From a virus: a stretch of 46,691 nucleotides of DNA. A program made the position numbers and the translations under genes. The stretch spans positions 1 through 46,691 of the IMG/VR virus record IMGVR_UViG_3300024999_000162; one strand, given 5' to 3'. This document shows positions 1 through 5,918 of this stretch, in pieces. How positions within the stretch are numbered: position 1 is the stretch's first letter; the number at the start of each line of letters is the position of its first letter. A model generated the notes under the pieces. That model was not told where the DNA came from. It did not search any database and saw only the letters and a list, made by a program, of their open reading frames with translations.

Positions 1-168
1 ATAATCTGAGGCGAAAGGAAGTGAATACCTCCGTGTGGAATTAGCATTGTTATTGAATCTAGTAGTAGTGTATTCCGTTGAAAAAATTTAGCCTTTAGAC
101 GGACGCGAATAGCGTTCTTTTTTTTGCCTAAAAATCTACTGAGTACAGAATAAATTTACCGTATTAAG
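1..168. other. Left edge, no convincing gene
   Basis: No complete gene is supported here. An open frame enters from the left edge and stops at position 44 with residues reading ..RRKEVNTSVWN, so it could be the tail of a gene lying outside the window. A second short hydrophobic frame ends at 91. Both lie just before the terminator at 101-125, which would suit a rightward transcript ending here. Confidence 0.3.
101..125 (+). terminator. Rho-independent terminator
   Basis: Stem GGACGC / GCGTTC (one G-U pair) with loop GAATA, followed directly by an eight-T run. It would end rightward transcription entering from the left edge, and it insulates the promoter at 169. Confidence 0.7.
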
Positions 169-197
169 TTGAAATGTTCATGTAGTGGTGGTACAAT
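169..197 (+). promoter_or_regulatory. Sigma-70-type promoter
   Basis: TTGAAA (169-174), 17-nt spacer, TACAAT (192-197). The predicted transcript would start near 204. This argues that the downstream gene begins at the TTG at 245 and not at the earlier in-frame GTG at 185, which lies inside the promoter. Confidence 0.65.
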
Positions 198-244
198 TAT
201 CTACACAGGCAAAGGGCAGAGCAAAGAAAAGTGAGGTAGTAAAG

Positions 245-694
245 TTGAGCGAAGAAATTGTAAAGGGTACTATTGATGCTGAATGGTTAGCGTTAGAATT
301 AACCGGACTGATCTATAATTCCGGAAAAGCTAATATCTTTAACGTGCTTGAATGTATGTATGAAGATAGGCACGATCCTAGACTTGCCGCAAACAAGAGA
401 TTGGTTTCTAGTATACTGGACGGTATATGCAAGAAGTCTAGTAAATTAATTGCCGATGTTCTTGAAGATTGGGAGGTAGAGGTAGAAATGGGCGGCGAAG
501 TTTCTTCCGAAGATGCTGCCGAGGCAAAACGCGAGTATGAAGAAGCGAGAAAAGTCGCTGGATTGCCGCCGATTATGGATACCGACGAGGTTGCCGCTTA
601 CATTGTCAACGAAACAGGTATTGACGTTGATTTGGTCGGCAGTGTCCTTAACGCCGAAACTGCTTGGATGAAAGAAAATGGTTTTACCGAATAA
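245..694 (+). CDS. Hypothetical acidic phage protein, 149 aa
   Basis: I do not recognise this protein. The TTG at 245 is chosen because GAGG lies 8 nt upstream and the promoter at 169-197 overlaps the longer reading frame. The protein is helical-looking and acidic. Its C-terminal about 45 residues (EVAAYIVNETGIDVDLVGSVLNAE) resemble a small helical module of the form YI..TGI....V..VL.AE..Y that I remember from many Bacillota and phage small proteins. That resemblance is by eye only. It stands alone between a terminator and tRNA-Thr, on the strand opposite the lysis genes, so it is likely an independently expressed accessory (moron-like) gene. Confidence 0.6.
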   Translation: MSEEIVKGTIDAEWLALELTGLIYNSGKANIFNVLECMYEDRHDPRLAANKRLVSSILDGICKKSSKLIADVLEDWEVEVEMGGEVSSEDAAEAKREYEEARKVAGLPPIMDTDEVAAYIVNETGIDVDLVGSVLNAETAWMKENGFTE

Positions 695-734
695 TTTATC
701 TAATTAAACCGGCCTGCCCTTGCCGGATAAAAAC

Positions 735-810
735 GCCTCCTTAGCTCAATTGGTAGAGCAACTGTTTTGTAATCAGAAGGTTGTGGGTTCGAGTCCTATC
801 GGAGGCTCCA
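735..810 (+). tRNA. tRNA-Thr (anticodon TGT), CCA encoded
   Basis: This is a complete 76-nt cloverleaf: acceptor GCCTCCT, D arm GCTC..GAGC, anticodon loop TTTGTAA (anticodon TGT, reads ACA), T arm with TTCGAGT loop, discriminator T and an encoded CCA. Three positions do not pair: U7-C66, A27-A43 and U31-U39. The anticodon stem is therefore held by three central pairs. A D/T core this well preserved argues against a dead gene. It could be a phage-borne tRNA, or an attachment-site remnant of a host tRNA-Thr, but no integrase is visible. Confidence 0.9.
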
Positions 811-863
811 ACATTAAAAACAGGTTAATAGTGCGGTATGCAGCGTTATCGATCGGCAAAACT

Positions 864-898
864 CTCTCCTTGGATTACGTCAAGGGGAGTTCTTTTTT
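864..898 (+). terminator. Terminator after tRNA-Thr
   Basis: A 9-bp stem (864-872 with 881-889, one G-U) has an 8-nt loop and is followed by TTCTTTTTT. It ends the rightward unit containing the 149-aa gene and the tRNA. Confidence 0.75.
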
Positions 899-901
899 GC
901 C

Positions 902-953
902 CAAAAACAAAAACCCTGCAAACCTTCCGGAAATTCCGGATAGTTCACAGGGG
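902..953 (-). terminator. Terminator of the lysis operon
   Basis: Read on the minus strand, CCCTGTGAAC pairs along 10 bp with GTTTGCAGGG, with a nested TCCGGA...TCCGGA hairpin inside, followed by TTTTTGTTTTTG. It lies just past the last leftward lysis gene. Confidence 0.75.
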
Positions 954-991
954 TATTAAAAGTTAATTCGCGTATTGATATTATGTCCTGC

Positions 992-1222
992 CTACTTCTT
1001 ACTATTCACGCTCGGTACTGCCTTTTTAAATCCTAAAGACGTTGCAAGCATATACAACATACTCTCGATATTCCCCGGCACTTCTCGACCAGTCCACACC
1101 AAAGCGCATATCAAAACTAAAACTATGCCAAATGATGCAATTAAGGCATAGTCAATAATGTCGTGCTTTTGTTTTGGAGAAGTTGCTTCATTATAGACAT
1201 TTGTCTTGCTTTCTTCCTCCAC
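992..1222 (-). CDS. Small membrane protein, possible holin, 76 aa
   Basis: One strongly hydrophobic segment (about residues 25-45, YALIASFGIVLVLICALVW) follows a charged N-terminus. A second, weaker hydrophobic stretch lies at about 55-65. The gene starts with GTG, and its G is shared with the TAG stop of the endolysin (TAGTG), so the two are translationally coupled. Size, membrane character and position beside the endolysin suggest a holin or holin partner. No specific holin family is recognised, and the XhlA-like gene two genes upstream is a rival candidate. Confidence 0.65.
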   Translation of the reverse strand: MEEESKTNVYNEATSPKQKHDIIDYALIASFGIVLVLICALVWTGREVPGNIESMLYMLATSLGFKKAVPSVNSKK

Positions 1223-1911
1223 TAAATTACCCCCTTGTCCCGAAGTCGGGCAAGAATAACCGCCATTTGTTCGCGTGTCACGGATGTATCAGGTCTAAAT
1301 GTGCCATCATCATAACCTTTTAACCAGTCATTTTCCTTACACCACGCAATATGTCCTGCACTCCATCTATCTCCGGCAACATCGGGAAATGGACCTGGTA
1401 CTTGACTAACAGGTTTATTCTCTAAATCGTCAAACAACCTATCCCAAGGAAACGCCGGACCTGGACAATTGGGACGGTTAACGCTGTCAATGCGGTAATG
1501 CCCGATAATATGATCGCGGTCAATCTTAATTCCATGTTTGGCGATTAATTGACGGTGTAACCAGAGTGTCGCTTGATACTGATCCTCGGTTAATTGACCA
1601 TTGCCGCCCTGATCCTTATATCCCTCATGCTCAATGCCGATAGTGTATAGGTTGGGATCGTGACCATCATATAGTGGCCAATTTGGCTTATTTACTTCAC
1701 CGCCATGCCATGCCTTATTCTCGTCTGCCACTAACTGCACAATCTCACCGGCGCGACTAATAACGTAGTGTGCGCTTGCCCTCGATGCCGGATTACATAA
1801 CCACGATACGGAACCACTGAAAGCACCTGCCGTAATGTGATCGACAATAGCAATGATTTTTCTGCCCTGCCTGCTGCTAAAATTCTTACTCGGTTTTTGT
1901 TTAATTTCCAT
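1222..1911 (-). CDS. Endolysin: N-acetylmuramoyl-L-alanine amidase with SLH motif
   Basis: Residues about 18-155 match the Amidase_2 (T7-lysozyme/PGRP) fold. Zinc ligands are visible as H25 (VDHITAG), H138 (IIGHYR) and C149 (NCPGP), with IGIEHEG around E95. Residues 175-223 form one SLH motif (FPDV...W..GHI.W....W..GYDDGTFRPD..VTREQMAVIL.R). SLH motifs bind secondary cell-wall polymers in hosts with S-layer-type anchoring, so this one probably targets the enzyme to the wall of such a Bacillota host. Anchored proteins often carry three SLH motifs; here there is one. The ATG start has GGAGG upstream. No signal peptide is seen, so export would need the holin. Confidence 0.93.
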   Translation of the reverse strand: MEIKQKPSKNFSSRQGRKIIAIVDHITAGAFSGSVSWLCNPASRASAHYVISRAGEIVQLVADENKAWHGGEVNKPNWPLYDGHDPNLYTIGIEHEGYKDQGGNGQLTEDQYQATLWLHRQLIAKHGIKIDRDHIIGHYRIDSVNRPNCPGPAFPWDRLFDDLENKPVSQVPGPFPDVAGDRWSAGHIAWCKENDWLKGYDDGTFRPDTSVTREQMAVILARLRDKGVI

Positions 1912-1922
1912 GATTATTCCTC

Positions 1923-2198
1923 CTACTTAAATTTTTTCTTAATCAGGGCAATTCGTTTCTCTCCGATGCCCTTCACGCTGTCCAGTTCGCTTATAGTGAC
2001 GGGTTTATTCGCTGCACGATATATAACAACCCTCTCGGCAGTAACCGCCCCTATGCCCTTTATGTCCAGTAATTCTTGCCTAAGTTGATTGTCGGTTAGT
2101 TGGTTAATGTCTAACTTATCTCTAGTGGCGTATGCAGCACCAGAGCAGATAATTAAAACCAACAAAATAAGCGAGATAATTTTTACATATTTCCTCAT
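1923..2198 (-). CDS. Secreted ComEA-like helix-hairpin-helix protein, 91 aa
   Basis: The N-terminal signal peptide MRKYVKIISLILLVLIICSGAAYA has a plausible cleavage site after AYA (residue about 24). The remainder is a tandem helix-hairpin-helix module like the C-terminus of ComEA: LDIKGIGAVTAERVVIYR and LDSVKGIGEKRIALIKK. HhH motifs bind DNA backbone without sequence specificity, so an exported DNA-binding protein is predicted. It overlaps the upstream gene by ATGA and sits in the lysis cassette. Roles in DNA entry, superinfection exclusion or debris binding are all guesses. Confidence 0.85.
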   Translation of the reverse strand: MRKYVKIISLILLVLIICSGAAYATRDKLDINQLTDNQLRQELLDIKGIGAVTAERVVIYRAANKPVTISELDSVKGIGEKRIALIKKKFK

Positions 2199-2575
2199 AG
2201 CACATCACCTAACTTTGCCGCTACCTTAAAAATTATCTGTATCAAGGTAGTTGTCAGCGTCATTATGGCAATGAGGATGCCGTAAAATTTCCACCTGTTT
2301 TCCTTCTCAGTCTTTATATGTTCTGATAGTTTGGCGTTCGATTCTTCTCTAACTGCCTCTATTTTAACCTCTAATTCCTTCTGCACTATCTCCCTTTTTT
2401 GATGTAGGGAAACAACCCTGTCCTCCTGCAACTTCTGACACTTTGCAAAATCGTCCTTATGTGTATAGTTACCAGCAATTAAAACCCTTAACTCGGTAAG
2501 TTGATTGACCATATCTTTTAGCGTTCCCTTAACCTCGGTCATATCTTCCTTTAACCCCTGCACATTATCACTCAT
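2195..2575 (-). CDS. XhlA-like coiled-coil protein with C-terminal membrane anchor
   Basis: The ATG at 2575 has GAGGGGG upstream; a longer frame to 2599 exists without a better start. Residues 1-95 are predicted coiled coil. Residues about 100-120 (FYGILIAIMTLTTTLIQIIF) form a transmembrane segment. This layout matches haemolysin XhlA/Bdr-type phage lysis accessory proteins of Bacillota, which act at the membrane together with a holin and an amidase. Its end overlaps the HhH gene (ATGA). Confidence 0.75.
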   Translation of the reverse strand: MSDNVQGLKEDMTEVKGTLKDMVNQLTELRVLIAGNYTHKDDFAKCQKLQEDRVVSLHQKREIVQKELEVKIEAVREESNAKLSEHIKTEKENRWKFYGILIAIMTLTTTLIQIIFKVAAKLGDVL

Positions 2576-2727
2576 CCTTGCGCCCCCTCGGAATGACAAG
2601 AATATACCACTTGTATATCTCTACCTCGTAATGTTATGCTGTCCTTGCAGGCGCGGAGGTCGTATCTCCGTATTGCCGATTCCTCGGAGTCGGTGCCTGC
2701 TAAAGTTGTATCACCTACTTTCCGCAA
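2572..2727 (-). CDS. Possible 51-aa ORF, or non-coding structured leader
   Basis: An open frame from a TTG at 2727 ends in a TGA that overlaps the ATG of the XhlA-like gene (ATGA), the coupling style used throughout this genome. The product would be charged and rich in Arg, Asp and Ser, with no recognised domain. The start has no clear ribosome-binding site, and the same DNA forms a three-way-junction fold at 2647-2700. Either it is a coupled leader peptide or the region is RNA only. Confidence 0.3.
   Translation of the reverse strand: MRKVGDTTLAGTDSEESAIRRYDLRACKDSITLRGRDIQVVYSCHSEGAQG
2647..2700. other. Three-way-junction-like fold in the lysis leader
   Basis: Outer arms GCAGGC (2647-2652) and GCCTGC (2695-2700) enclose two hairpins: CGGAG/CTCCG (2654-2670) and CCGATTCC/GGAGTCGG (2676-2693). 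The segment is far more GC-rich than its surroundings. One pair is G-U on the plus strand but a C-A mismatch on the minus strand, which weakly favours a plus-strand RNA or a DNA-level role. All nearby transcription is leftward, so the acting strand is undecided. Confidence 0.5.
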
Positions 2728-2730
2728 AAT

Positions 2731-2758
2731 AAAAACACCCCGGAGGGTGCTTATTTTT
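2731..2758 (-). terminator. Terminator of the 122-aa gene
   Basis: CACCC (2736-2740) and GGGTG (2745-2749) form a tetraloop hairpin. It is flanked by an A-rich run on one side and a T-rich run on the other, so it can act in both directions. It overlaps the stop codon of the leftward gene. Confidence 0.7.
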
Positions 2759-3119
2759 TCTTATTAATATTATTCCAAAAAACATTTGCATCGAGAGCAA
2801 GGAAAGAATTAGGAATATACTTGCTATATTTAACCTTTAGACTTCCGCTAAATGTATGAGCAACCGTATCGTGCGGATCGCCCTGCATGTATAGCGTAAT
2901 GTCCTTTATAGAGCAGTTATTGTTATCTATAAAATCCTCTACCGCATCATCAAGTGCCGTTCTCTTGGTAACTCTATTTGCAATCTCAATTGCCTTATAG
3001 AGATCCTTTGGGTTGAACGCACCTTCCTTATTATCATTAGTGCAGGTACCGGCAGGTGTTTTACGCCCAAATTTAATGTCTTCAAGTTGTTTAAATATAT
3101 CATCCATTATATCTTCCAT
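2751..3119 (-). CDS. Hypothetical protein, 122 aa
   Basis: I do not recognise this protein. The ATG at 3119 has GGAGGTG at good spacing. The sequence is soluble and acidic in its first half, with no cysteine cluster, membrane segment or obvious motif. It has its own terminator and a 266-bp gene-free leader with several hairpins, so it is probably expressed separately from the Rha gene upstream. Confidence 0.7.
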   Translation of the reverse strand: MEDIMDDIFKQLEDIKFGRKTPAGTCTNDNKEGAFNPKDLYKAIEIANRVTKRTALDDAVEDFIDNNNCSIKDITLYMQGDPHDTVAHTFSGSLKVKYSKYIPNSFLALDANVFWNNINKKK

Positions 3120-3385
3120 GAATACACCTCCTATACTATGAAATCATCCCCCGAAGGAGTGTTTTATAATTTAAGGAATCCGTTTTTATGGATACCTTTT
3201 AAGGTGGTATGGTTTTTCATCCCCCTTATTTATTAAAAGGGTATGCCTACCCTGACACTACCTTGCAATGGGTGGAGATTTTACGCTACCCTTTAGCGGT
3301 GTTGCAAATTTACAATACCCATAATTAATGAGTAGGGTGATTGATTTTACAAGTACCATAAAGGTGGACGGAAAATCGTCCTCCC
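3120..3385. other. Gene-free 266-bp region with hairpins and degenerate repeats
   Basis: No gene is seen. On the minus strand it holds consecutive short hairpins: GGACG/CGTCC just past the Rha gene, TTGTAAATTTGCAA, CGCTA/TAGCG, GGGTA/TACCC with a GGCA loop followed by TTTT (the best terminator candidate), and CTCC/GGGG closed by TTCG. It also contains the three repeat units listed separately. Confidence 0.5.
3271..3357 (+). repeat. Three degenerate 20-22-bp repeats, possible operator array
   Basis: Three units share the form GGTG-N5/7-TTTAC-N3/4-TACC: 3271-3290, 3298-3319 and 3336-3357. Each has short inverted ends (GGT..ACC) and could bind a dimer. They lie between the Rha antirepressor gene and the gene it is followed by, so a regulatory role is plausible. 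Nothing shows which protein would bind. Confidence 0.45.
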
Positions 3386-4066
3386 TTATGTTCCGGTTAA
3401 TTCTGTATTGCGGGTATAAATTTTACCGTAATATTCTTGTAGTAGTTTTTGACGTTGCTTATAGTCAGTAATAACATTGGCTAAATGAGCGTCAAAACTC
3501 TGTAACCTTTTTATTTCATCAATCTGTTGCAGTGTTAAATAGTCTCTTATTGGGGTTTCTTTAGATAATCCATGTTGTAGTCGGAACTGCTTAGATGTCA
3601 TACCCAAAACTATACGATTAATCATATCAAATTCACTTGAATAATGATAATGTTTAGGCGGATCGTGCAATGCCTGTATTGCATCGGTAAGATCGCGAGA
3701 TTCCATACGGGCAATGTTACGACTCTCTATAAATGACTCCATTTTGTTGAATTCATTTATGTAGGCTATTTTAAACCTAAGAGCCTTTTTCCCACTAAAA
3801 CCCATTGTTAATAAAACAAATCCGTCATGAGTTAATAAAAATTCAGGCTGTTTTCTTTTATAAGAATCCTTGTAGGTAGATTCTATAAAATTATTTTCCC
3901 AGTCCTTCTCTCCAATTCTGGATAGATCTTTTATGATATCTTGAATATCTCTCATAACATGAGCGTGTTGTTTGTCGAAAACATCTGCCACCTTCCGACT
4001 ACTAACAACCGGCACGTCCTTCAAACAAGTAACCCCAAAATCACTCACAACAACCAAATCGTTCAT
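3386..4066 (-). CDS. Rha-family phage regulatory protein (antirepressor-like), 226 aa
   Basis: Residues about 15-115 match the pRha domain: VPVVSSRKVADVFDKQHAHVMRDI near the N-terminus, and FLLTHDGFVLLTMGFSGKKALRFK..YI.EFN.ME further on. Rha-type proteins are phage regulators with a DNA-binding, antirepressor-like module. The C-terminal half (about 135-226) is a separate helical domain that I do not recognise. The gene overlaps the small gene upstream by ATGA and shares its consensus promoter at 4395-4423. It faces the XRE gene across the control region, so the pair probably forms a lysis-lysogeny-type switch. Confidence 0.88.
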   Translation of the reverse strand: MNDLVVVSDFGVTCLKDVPVVSSRKVADVFDKQHAHVMRDIQDIIKDLSRIGEKDWENNFIESTYKDSYKRKQPEFLLTHDGFVLLTMGFSGKKALRFKIAYINEFNKMESFIESRNIARMESRDLTDAIQALHDPPKHYHYSSEFDMINRIVLGMTSKQFRLQHGLSKETPIRDYLTLQQIDEIKRLQSFDAHLANVITDYKQRQKLLQEYYGKIYTRNTELTGT

Positions 4067-4347
4067 ACTACCCCTCCCACTATCTTATTAAGGCGCAACC
4101 CGTCCCTCATGCCCTGCTCATATGCCAGACGAGTTTCGCATATCTGCCTGCAAGTGTAGGCATCAAGCAGTTGTGTAAATAAACCCTGATTCTCTACGCT
4201 CAACAATTGACTAACCTGATTACTTGCAATTTTCAACTTATCCATTGCCTCGATATACTCATCGTCCTTAAATCGTGCCTCCATAACTGCATCACTCGCC
4301 CGGTCAGCGCACAACTCCGCAAAACATTCCTTGAAACTTTTATCCAT
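4063..4347 (-). CDS. Hypothetical protein, 94 aa
   Basis: This is the first gene of the leftward unit behind the consensus promoter. The ATG at 4347 is chosen because GGGAGG precedes it at good spacing; an in-frame extension to 4365 lacks a site. The sequence is all-helical with no recognised domain, and it has three cysteines. It is translationally coupled to the Rha gene (ATGA). Confidence 0.7.
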   Translation of the reverse strand: MDKSFKECFAELCADRASDAVMEARFKDDEYIEAMDKLKIASNQVSQLLSVENQGLFTQLLDAYTCRQICETRLAYEQGMRDGLRLNKIVGGVV

Positions 4348-4394
4348 CTCTCTGCCTCCCCACAACTTATATCTATATGCTACTTCTAATTAAA

Positions 4395-4423
4395 ATTATA
4401 CTACCCTTATAGTAGTATGTCAA
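4395..4423 (-). promoter_or_regulatory. Consensus promoter with embedded palindrome (Rha unit)
   Basis: On the minus strand TTGACA and TATAAT, both perfect, are separated by 17 nt (-35 at 4418-4423, -10 at 4395-4400). The spacer is filled by an inverted repeat, TACTAC-N7-GTAGTA (4399-4417), ideally placed for a repressor to block RNA polymerase. The XRE protein encoded divergently is the obvious candidate. Confidence 0.85.
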
Positions 4424-4452
4424 TACGACAAAAGTAATATATTAAAAAATAG

Positions 4453-4482
4453 TTGCAATCCTATAACCATAAGTGTTATACT
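4453..4482 (+). promoter_or_regulatory. XRE gene promoter with second inverted repeat
   Basis: TTGCAA (4453-4458), 18-nt spacer, TATACT (4477-4482). An inverted repeat ATAAC-N7-GTTAT (4463-4479) overlaps the -10. Its arm spacing equals that of the palindrome in the opposing promoter, but the arm sequence differs. Confidence 0.65.
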
Positions 4483-4507
4483 GAATACGGTAGGAGGTGT
4501 AAAAGTT

Positions 4508-4723
4508 ATGGCTAAAGTAGTGATAAAGGTTTCAGAGTTAATGGGACGACATAGAATAAATCAAAGAGAGTTGACCGCATTAACGGGAATACGCCCCGGT
4601 ACTGTTTCGCAATTATGGCATGGTACAACTAAGAGAATAGAGATAGAGCAAATAGGCAAACTATGTCAAGTTCTTAAATGTCAACCGGGCGACTTATTTG
4701 AATACGTATCGGACGAAAAATAA
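4508..4723 (+). CDS. XRE/Cro-family helix-turn-helix regulator, 71 aa
   Basis: The whole protein is a Cro/CI-type HTH: KVSELMGRHRINQRELTALTGIRPGTVSQLWHGTTKRIEIEQIGKLCQVLKCQPGDLFEYV. Helix 2-turn-helix 3 lies at about 20-40, and the ending is the usual C-terminal LC..L.C.PGDLF. There is no oligomerisation or peptidase domain, so it is Cro-sized and not CI-sized. GGAGG precedes the ATG. It is divergent from the Rha unit, and palindromes lie in both promoters, which suggests control of both. Confidence 0.92.
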   Translation: MAKVVIKVSELMGRHRINQRELTALTGIRPGTVSQLWHGTTKRIEIEQIGKLCQVLKCQPGDLFEYVSDEK

Positions 4724-4754
4724 CCACCCTGTTGAGAGTGGTTATTTCTTTTTA
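4722..4754 (+). terminator. Bidirectional terminator between XRE gene and zinc-ribbon gene
   Basis: AACCAC (4722-4727) pairs with GTGGTT (4738-4743) and is followed by ATTTCTTTTT. The opposite strand also ends in a T-rich run. It overlaps the XRE stop codon and serves the convergent gene as well. Confidence 0.8.
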
Positions 4755-5132
4755 ATAAATATAATTATTACGCTCTTTATCATATTTCTTAAACAGATAA
4801 TAGAGTCTGCGATATTCCTTATTCTTTTCCGTTTGAGTATATTTTTTTCTATAATCCTTGTATCTATCTGTTTTTTGATAGTCACCCATGTATTTAAGTA
4901 ACCTATCTTTATTCTCCAAATAGTAGTTCCTGTTCTTTTCCGTAATACGATCCTTATTTTCCTTGCAATATTTCTTATTGTGGGCACTCCTGCATTTCTT
5001 ACACCAAGAGTCAAATCCATCCTTCGCAATTTTCCTTCTGGGAAAATATTCAGAAGTTAATGGGTATATTTCTCCGCATTTACTGCATGGTTTTTCTTTG
5101 GAATTTACTTCATTAATCTTATCTTGCTGCAT
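4752..5132 (-). CDS. Zinc-ribbon, Lys/Tyr-rich protein (HNH-associated type), 126 aa
   Basis: Residues about 15-50 hold CSKCGEIYPLTSEYFPRRK...GFDSWCKKCR, a CxxC...CxxC ribbon. It is followed by Lys/Tyr/Asn-rich helical repeats (KYCKENKDR.., YYLENKDRL..). This is the N-terminal architecture of many phage and host HNH endonucleases, but the HNH catalytic part is missing. It may therefore be a truncated endonuclease or a stand-alone nucleic-acid-binding protein. It has its own extended -10 promoter and a three-way-junction leader, unusual for so small a gene. Confidence 0.75.
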   Translation of the reverse strand: MQQDKINEVNSKEKPCSKCGEIYPLTSEYFPRRKIAKDGFDSWCKKCRSAHNKKYCKENKDRITEKNRNYYLENKDRLLKYMGDYQKTDRYKDYRKKYTQTEKNKEYRRLYYLFKKYDKERNNYIY

Positions 5133-5177
5133 AAAAACAACCCCCTCTCCAGGTTTCTTATCTCTCTGTTATAGTTA

Positions 5178-5238
5178 ATATGGGAGTGCGGCGAGAGTAC
5201 CGCACCATCATAGGTAGCTAATCCATGATGTCCCATAT
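5178..5238 (-). ncRNA. Zero-linker three-way-junction leader RNA
   Basis: Perfect 8-bp outer arms ATATGGGA/TCCCATAT enclose two hairpins with no unpaired nucleotides between helices: GTGCGG/CCGCAC (5186-5205, 8-nt loop) and CATCAT/ATGATG (5206-5230). The second is extended by GG/CC with a bulged U, and its 8-nt loop contains the palindrome TAGCTA. The minus-strand -10 at 5243-5248 would start RNA at about 5236, so the structure forms the very 5' end of the transcript. It lies 46 nt before the zinc-ribbon ATG. No known riboswitch consensus was recognised. Confidence 0.65.
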
Positions 5239-5242
5239 GTAT

Positions 5243-5251
5243 ATTATACCA
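5243..5251 (-). promoter_or_regulatory. Extended -10 promoter
   Basis: On the minus strand TGG-TATAAT is an extended -10 element with no good -35 at 16-18 nt. It lies between the terminator of the secreted-protein gene and the three-way-junction leader. Confidence 0.55.
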
Positions 5252-5262
5252 CAATTATTAAC

Positions 5263-5284
5263 AAGAAAACACCCTTTCGGGTGC
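5263..5284 (-). terminator. Terminator of the secreted-protein gene
   Basis: On the minus strand CACCC-GAAA-GGGTG is followed by TTTTCTTG. It lies immediately past the stop codon at 5292. Confidence 0.8.
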
Positions 5285-5291
5285 TTTTTAT

Positions 5292-5834
5292 TTACCTAAT
5301 TCTATTCAACTCTGCATCCCTTTGGACTTCCAAAGACTTGAAATATGGATCATATTCCTTCTGTAATTCCCTGTATGACCAAGAGTTTTTATCTGGAATT
5401 GTCTGAGAATTTTTAGTGTATTGCTTGCAATAATCCTTCCACTCCTGATCCATCTGCGCTTGCAGAACGATTCGCTGCGACTCATACATATCAATGACGT
5501 ACTGCCTTGCGTTCTCTAATTCTTCCTCATAAGCGGCGGCATATTCTTCTTCATAATCAGTATCATCGTATGTCTGCGGTTGTACCTGCTGACTTATAAC
5601 CTGTTTTGGTTGCCACACGATATTGACCGTTTGCCTTGCTTCGTCCCACGATACATTCGCGCCGAATATCTCGGCAATCAAACGAACCGGAACCATTACT
5701 CTGTCGCCGATGTTTTGCGCTGGCACATCAGAATACACATCTTGACCGTTGACGTTTATCCCTATGGCGGCAAATGCAGGTACGGACAGCGACAATAGAA
5801 ATGTGACTGTCAATAAAACTAATAACTTCTTCAT
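5292..5834 (-). CDS. Secreted protein with copper-amine-oxidase-N-type domain, 180 aa
   Basis: A signal peptide (MKKLLVLLTVTFLLSLSVPAFA, cleavage near residue 22) is followed by a CuAO_N1-type domain at about 24-75: INVNGQDV..., RVMVPVRLIAEIFGANVSWDE..QTVNIVW. The rest is Gln/Glu/Tyr-rich and helical. CuAO_N1 domains are common in extracellular proteins of Clostridia and relatives and are not themselves the oxidase. It has a terminator of its own and a minus-strand TATAAT about 25 nt upstream of the RBS. That isolation fits a lysogenic-conversion-type (moron) gene whose product is exported by the host. Confidence 0.85.
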   Translation of the reverse strand: MKKLLVLLTVTFLLSLSVPAFAAIGINVNGQDVYSDVPAQNIGDRVMVPVRLIAEIFGANVSWDEARQTVNIVWQPKQVISQQVQPQTYDDTDYEEEYAAAYEEELENARQYVIDMYESQRIVLQAQMDQEWKDYCKQYTKNSQTIPDKNSWSYRELQKEYDPYFKSLEVQRDAELNRIR

Positions 5835-5918
5835 TCAACAAACCTCCCTAAATTTGATTAGTTAATTATATGCAAATTAATCGTTCATAATCTAGGGAAA
5901 ATTTGTCGATAGAAAAAT

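Noticed and set aside
720-959. 80-codon rightward frame across the tRNA
   Set aside because: It is an open frame through the tRNA-Thr cloverleaf and its terminator; structure explains the sequence better than coding.
5178-5238. Purine, guanidine or other riboswitch for the three-way junction
   Set aside because: No conserved junction nucleotides exist because the helices meet without linkers; no known consensus was recognised.
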